Shown one piece after another: positions 63,865 to 64,000 of a stretch of 64,000 nucleotides of DNA. The notes below the pieces were generated by a model. That model was given only the letters and a program-made list of their open reading frames with translations, made no database searches and had not been told where the DNA came from. Position 1 is the stretch's first letter; each line of letters opens with the position of its first letter. This DNA comes from CAWGAJ01 sp963820545 (GTDB taxonomy: Bacteria > Planctomycetota > Planctomycetia > Pirellulales > Thermoguttaceae), in contig CAWGAJ010000001.1 in NCBI GenBank assembly GCA_963820545.1, positions 2,542,001-2,606,000 of the forward strand, given 5' to 3'. Both the position numbers and the translations under genes were made by a program.

Positions 63865-64000
63865 TCCTCCTCGCCGGTCTGTAGCATTTTTAAGGCACGG
63901 TGGGGGATGGAACCGACGCCAACAAGCGCCCGGGCAAAATCTAAATCGTCACTCCAGAAATGCGCAGTGATCGTTTCCTTTGTGAAGTGAACGCAAAGGC
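63861..64000 (-). CDS. Partial small protein ahead of recombinase A
   Basis: A frame open from the window edge encodes about 46 residues (VHFTKETITAHFWSDDLDFARALV...LKMLQTGEEDWT) and stops in an ATGA overlap with recombinase A. The overlap suggests translational coupling. It does not resemble the C terminus of a recombinase, so it may be an element-specific regulator. Only the 3' end is visible. Confidence 0.5.

Noticed and set aside
63861..64000. Third recombinase of a recombinase-in-trio element
   Set aside because: The visible C terminus lacks the LGH...Y box of tyrosine recombinases.

Overview
The window looks like a chromosomal stretch of an uncultured planctomycete or close PVC relative, with moderate GC. 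The evidence is cumulative: a DUF1559-like prepilin-type protein, small secreted Tyr/Pro-rich proteins, a membrane/TPR fusion protein, LRR and HEAT secreted proteins, a Tat-signal Gfo/Idh/MocA oxidoreductase, a bacterial microcompartment (BMC) shell protein, and gene gaps filled with palindromic repeats. No rRNA, tRNA or CRISPR was recognised. At least 18 single-base frame breaks interrupt otherwise convincing genes, many in G or A runs. Two of them, in unrelated genes, sit in the same 9-mer GCCCGGCGC, so a large part is probably consensus error; a few genes may be truly decayed.

Layout. 0-7.4 kb is signalling: a membrane histidine kinase with a sigma54-dependent NtrC-type regulator, then a GAF-like sensor protein, PAS kinase, RR-HD-GYP and RR-HDOD. 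7.5-12.7 kb is housekeeping: lexA, proB, a Flp-type pilin, a HAD phosphatase, a GlsB/YeaQ-type membrane protein and an RluD-type pseudouridine synthase. 12.9-16.9 kb is a lower-GC run of small accessory genes (unknown protein, DUF3795, hydrolase, DUF3788, GNAT, SnoaL-like, membrane protein). 17-20.7 kb has a HEAT-repeat protein, a planctomycete-type secreted protein and an AI-2E family transporter. 20.9-23.9 kb is a remnant of an RND pump next to an IS1182-like element that was itself hit by an IS5/IS427-type element. 24-30 kb holds a PilT-like ATPase, the membrane/TPR protein, a second secreted protein, a SnoaL-like secreted protein and a CAP-domain protein.

30.5-35.7 kb has feoAB behind a good Fur box, 6-phosphofructokinase and a CNNM/CorC protein. 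36-42 kb has a Cys-rich PAS kinase and a leftward operon PduS-like, PduT-like BMC-T shell protein, acetate kinase, transaldolase. Diverging from it, 42.5-48.5 kb encodes an apparently complete trans-4-hydroxy-L-proline pathway to 2-oxoglutarate: epimerase, three-subunit D-hydroxyproline dehydrogenase, aldehyde dehydrogenase and DapA-family deaminase. 48.5-61.7 kb has a lipoprotein, a badly broken GH2 glycosidase, small membrane proteins, a haloalkane-dehalogenase-like hydrolase, a 6-pyruvoyl-tetrahydropterin-synthase-like protein, an HD protein, a methyltransferase, a DUF1559-like protein, an LRR protein and a Gfo/Idh/MocA protein. 61.7-64 kb carries two tandem tyrosine recombinases, probably the edge of an integrated element.

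The points most worth attention are the minimal BMC-T/PduS operon with no other shell gene, and a 340-bp MITE-like element (58.40-58.74 kb) whose terminal inverted repeats match those of the IS1182-like element 35 kb away and whose interior is a chain of hairpins.
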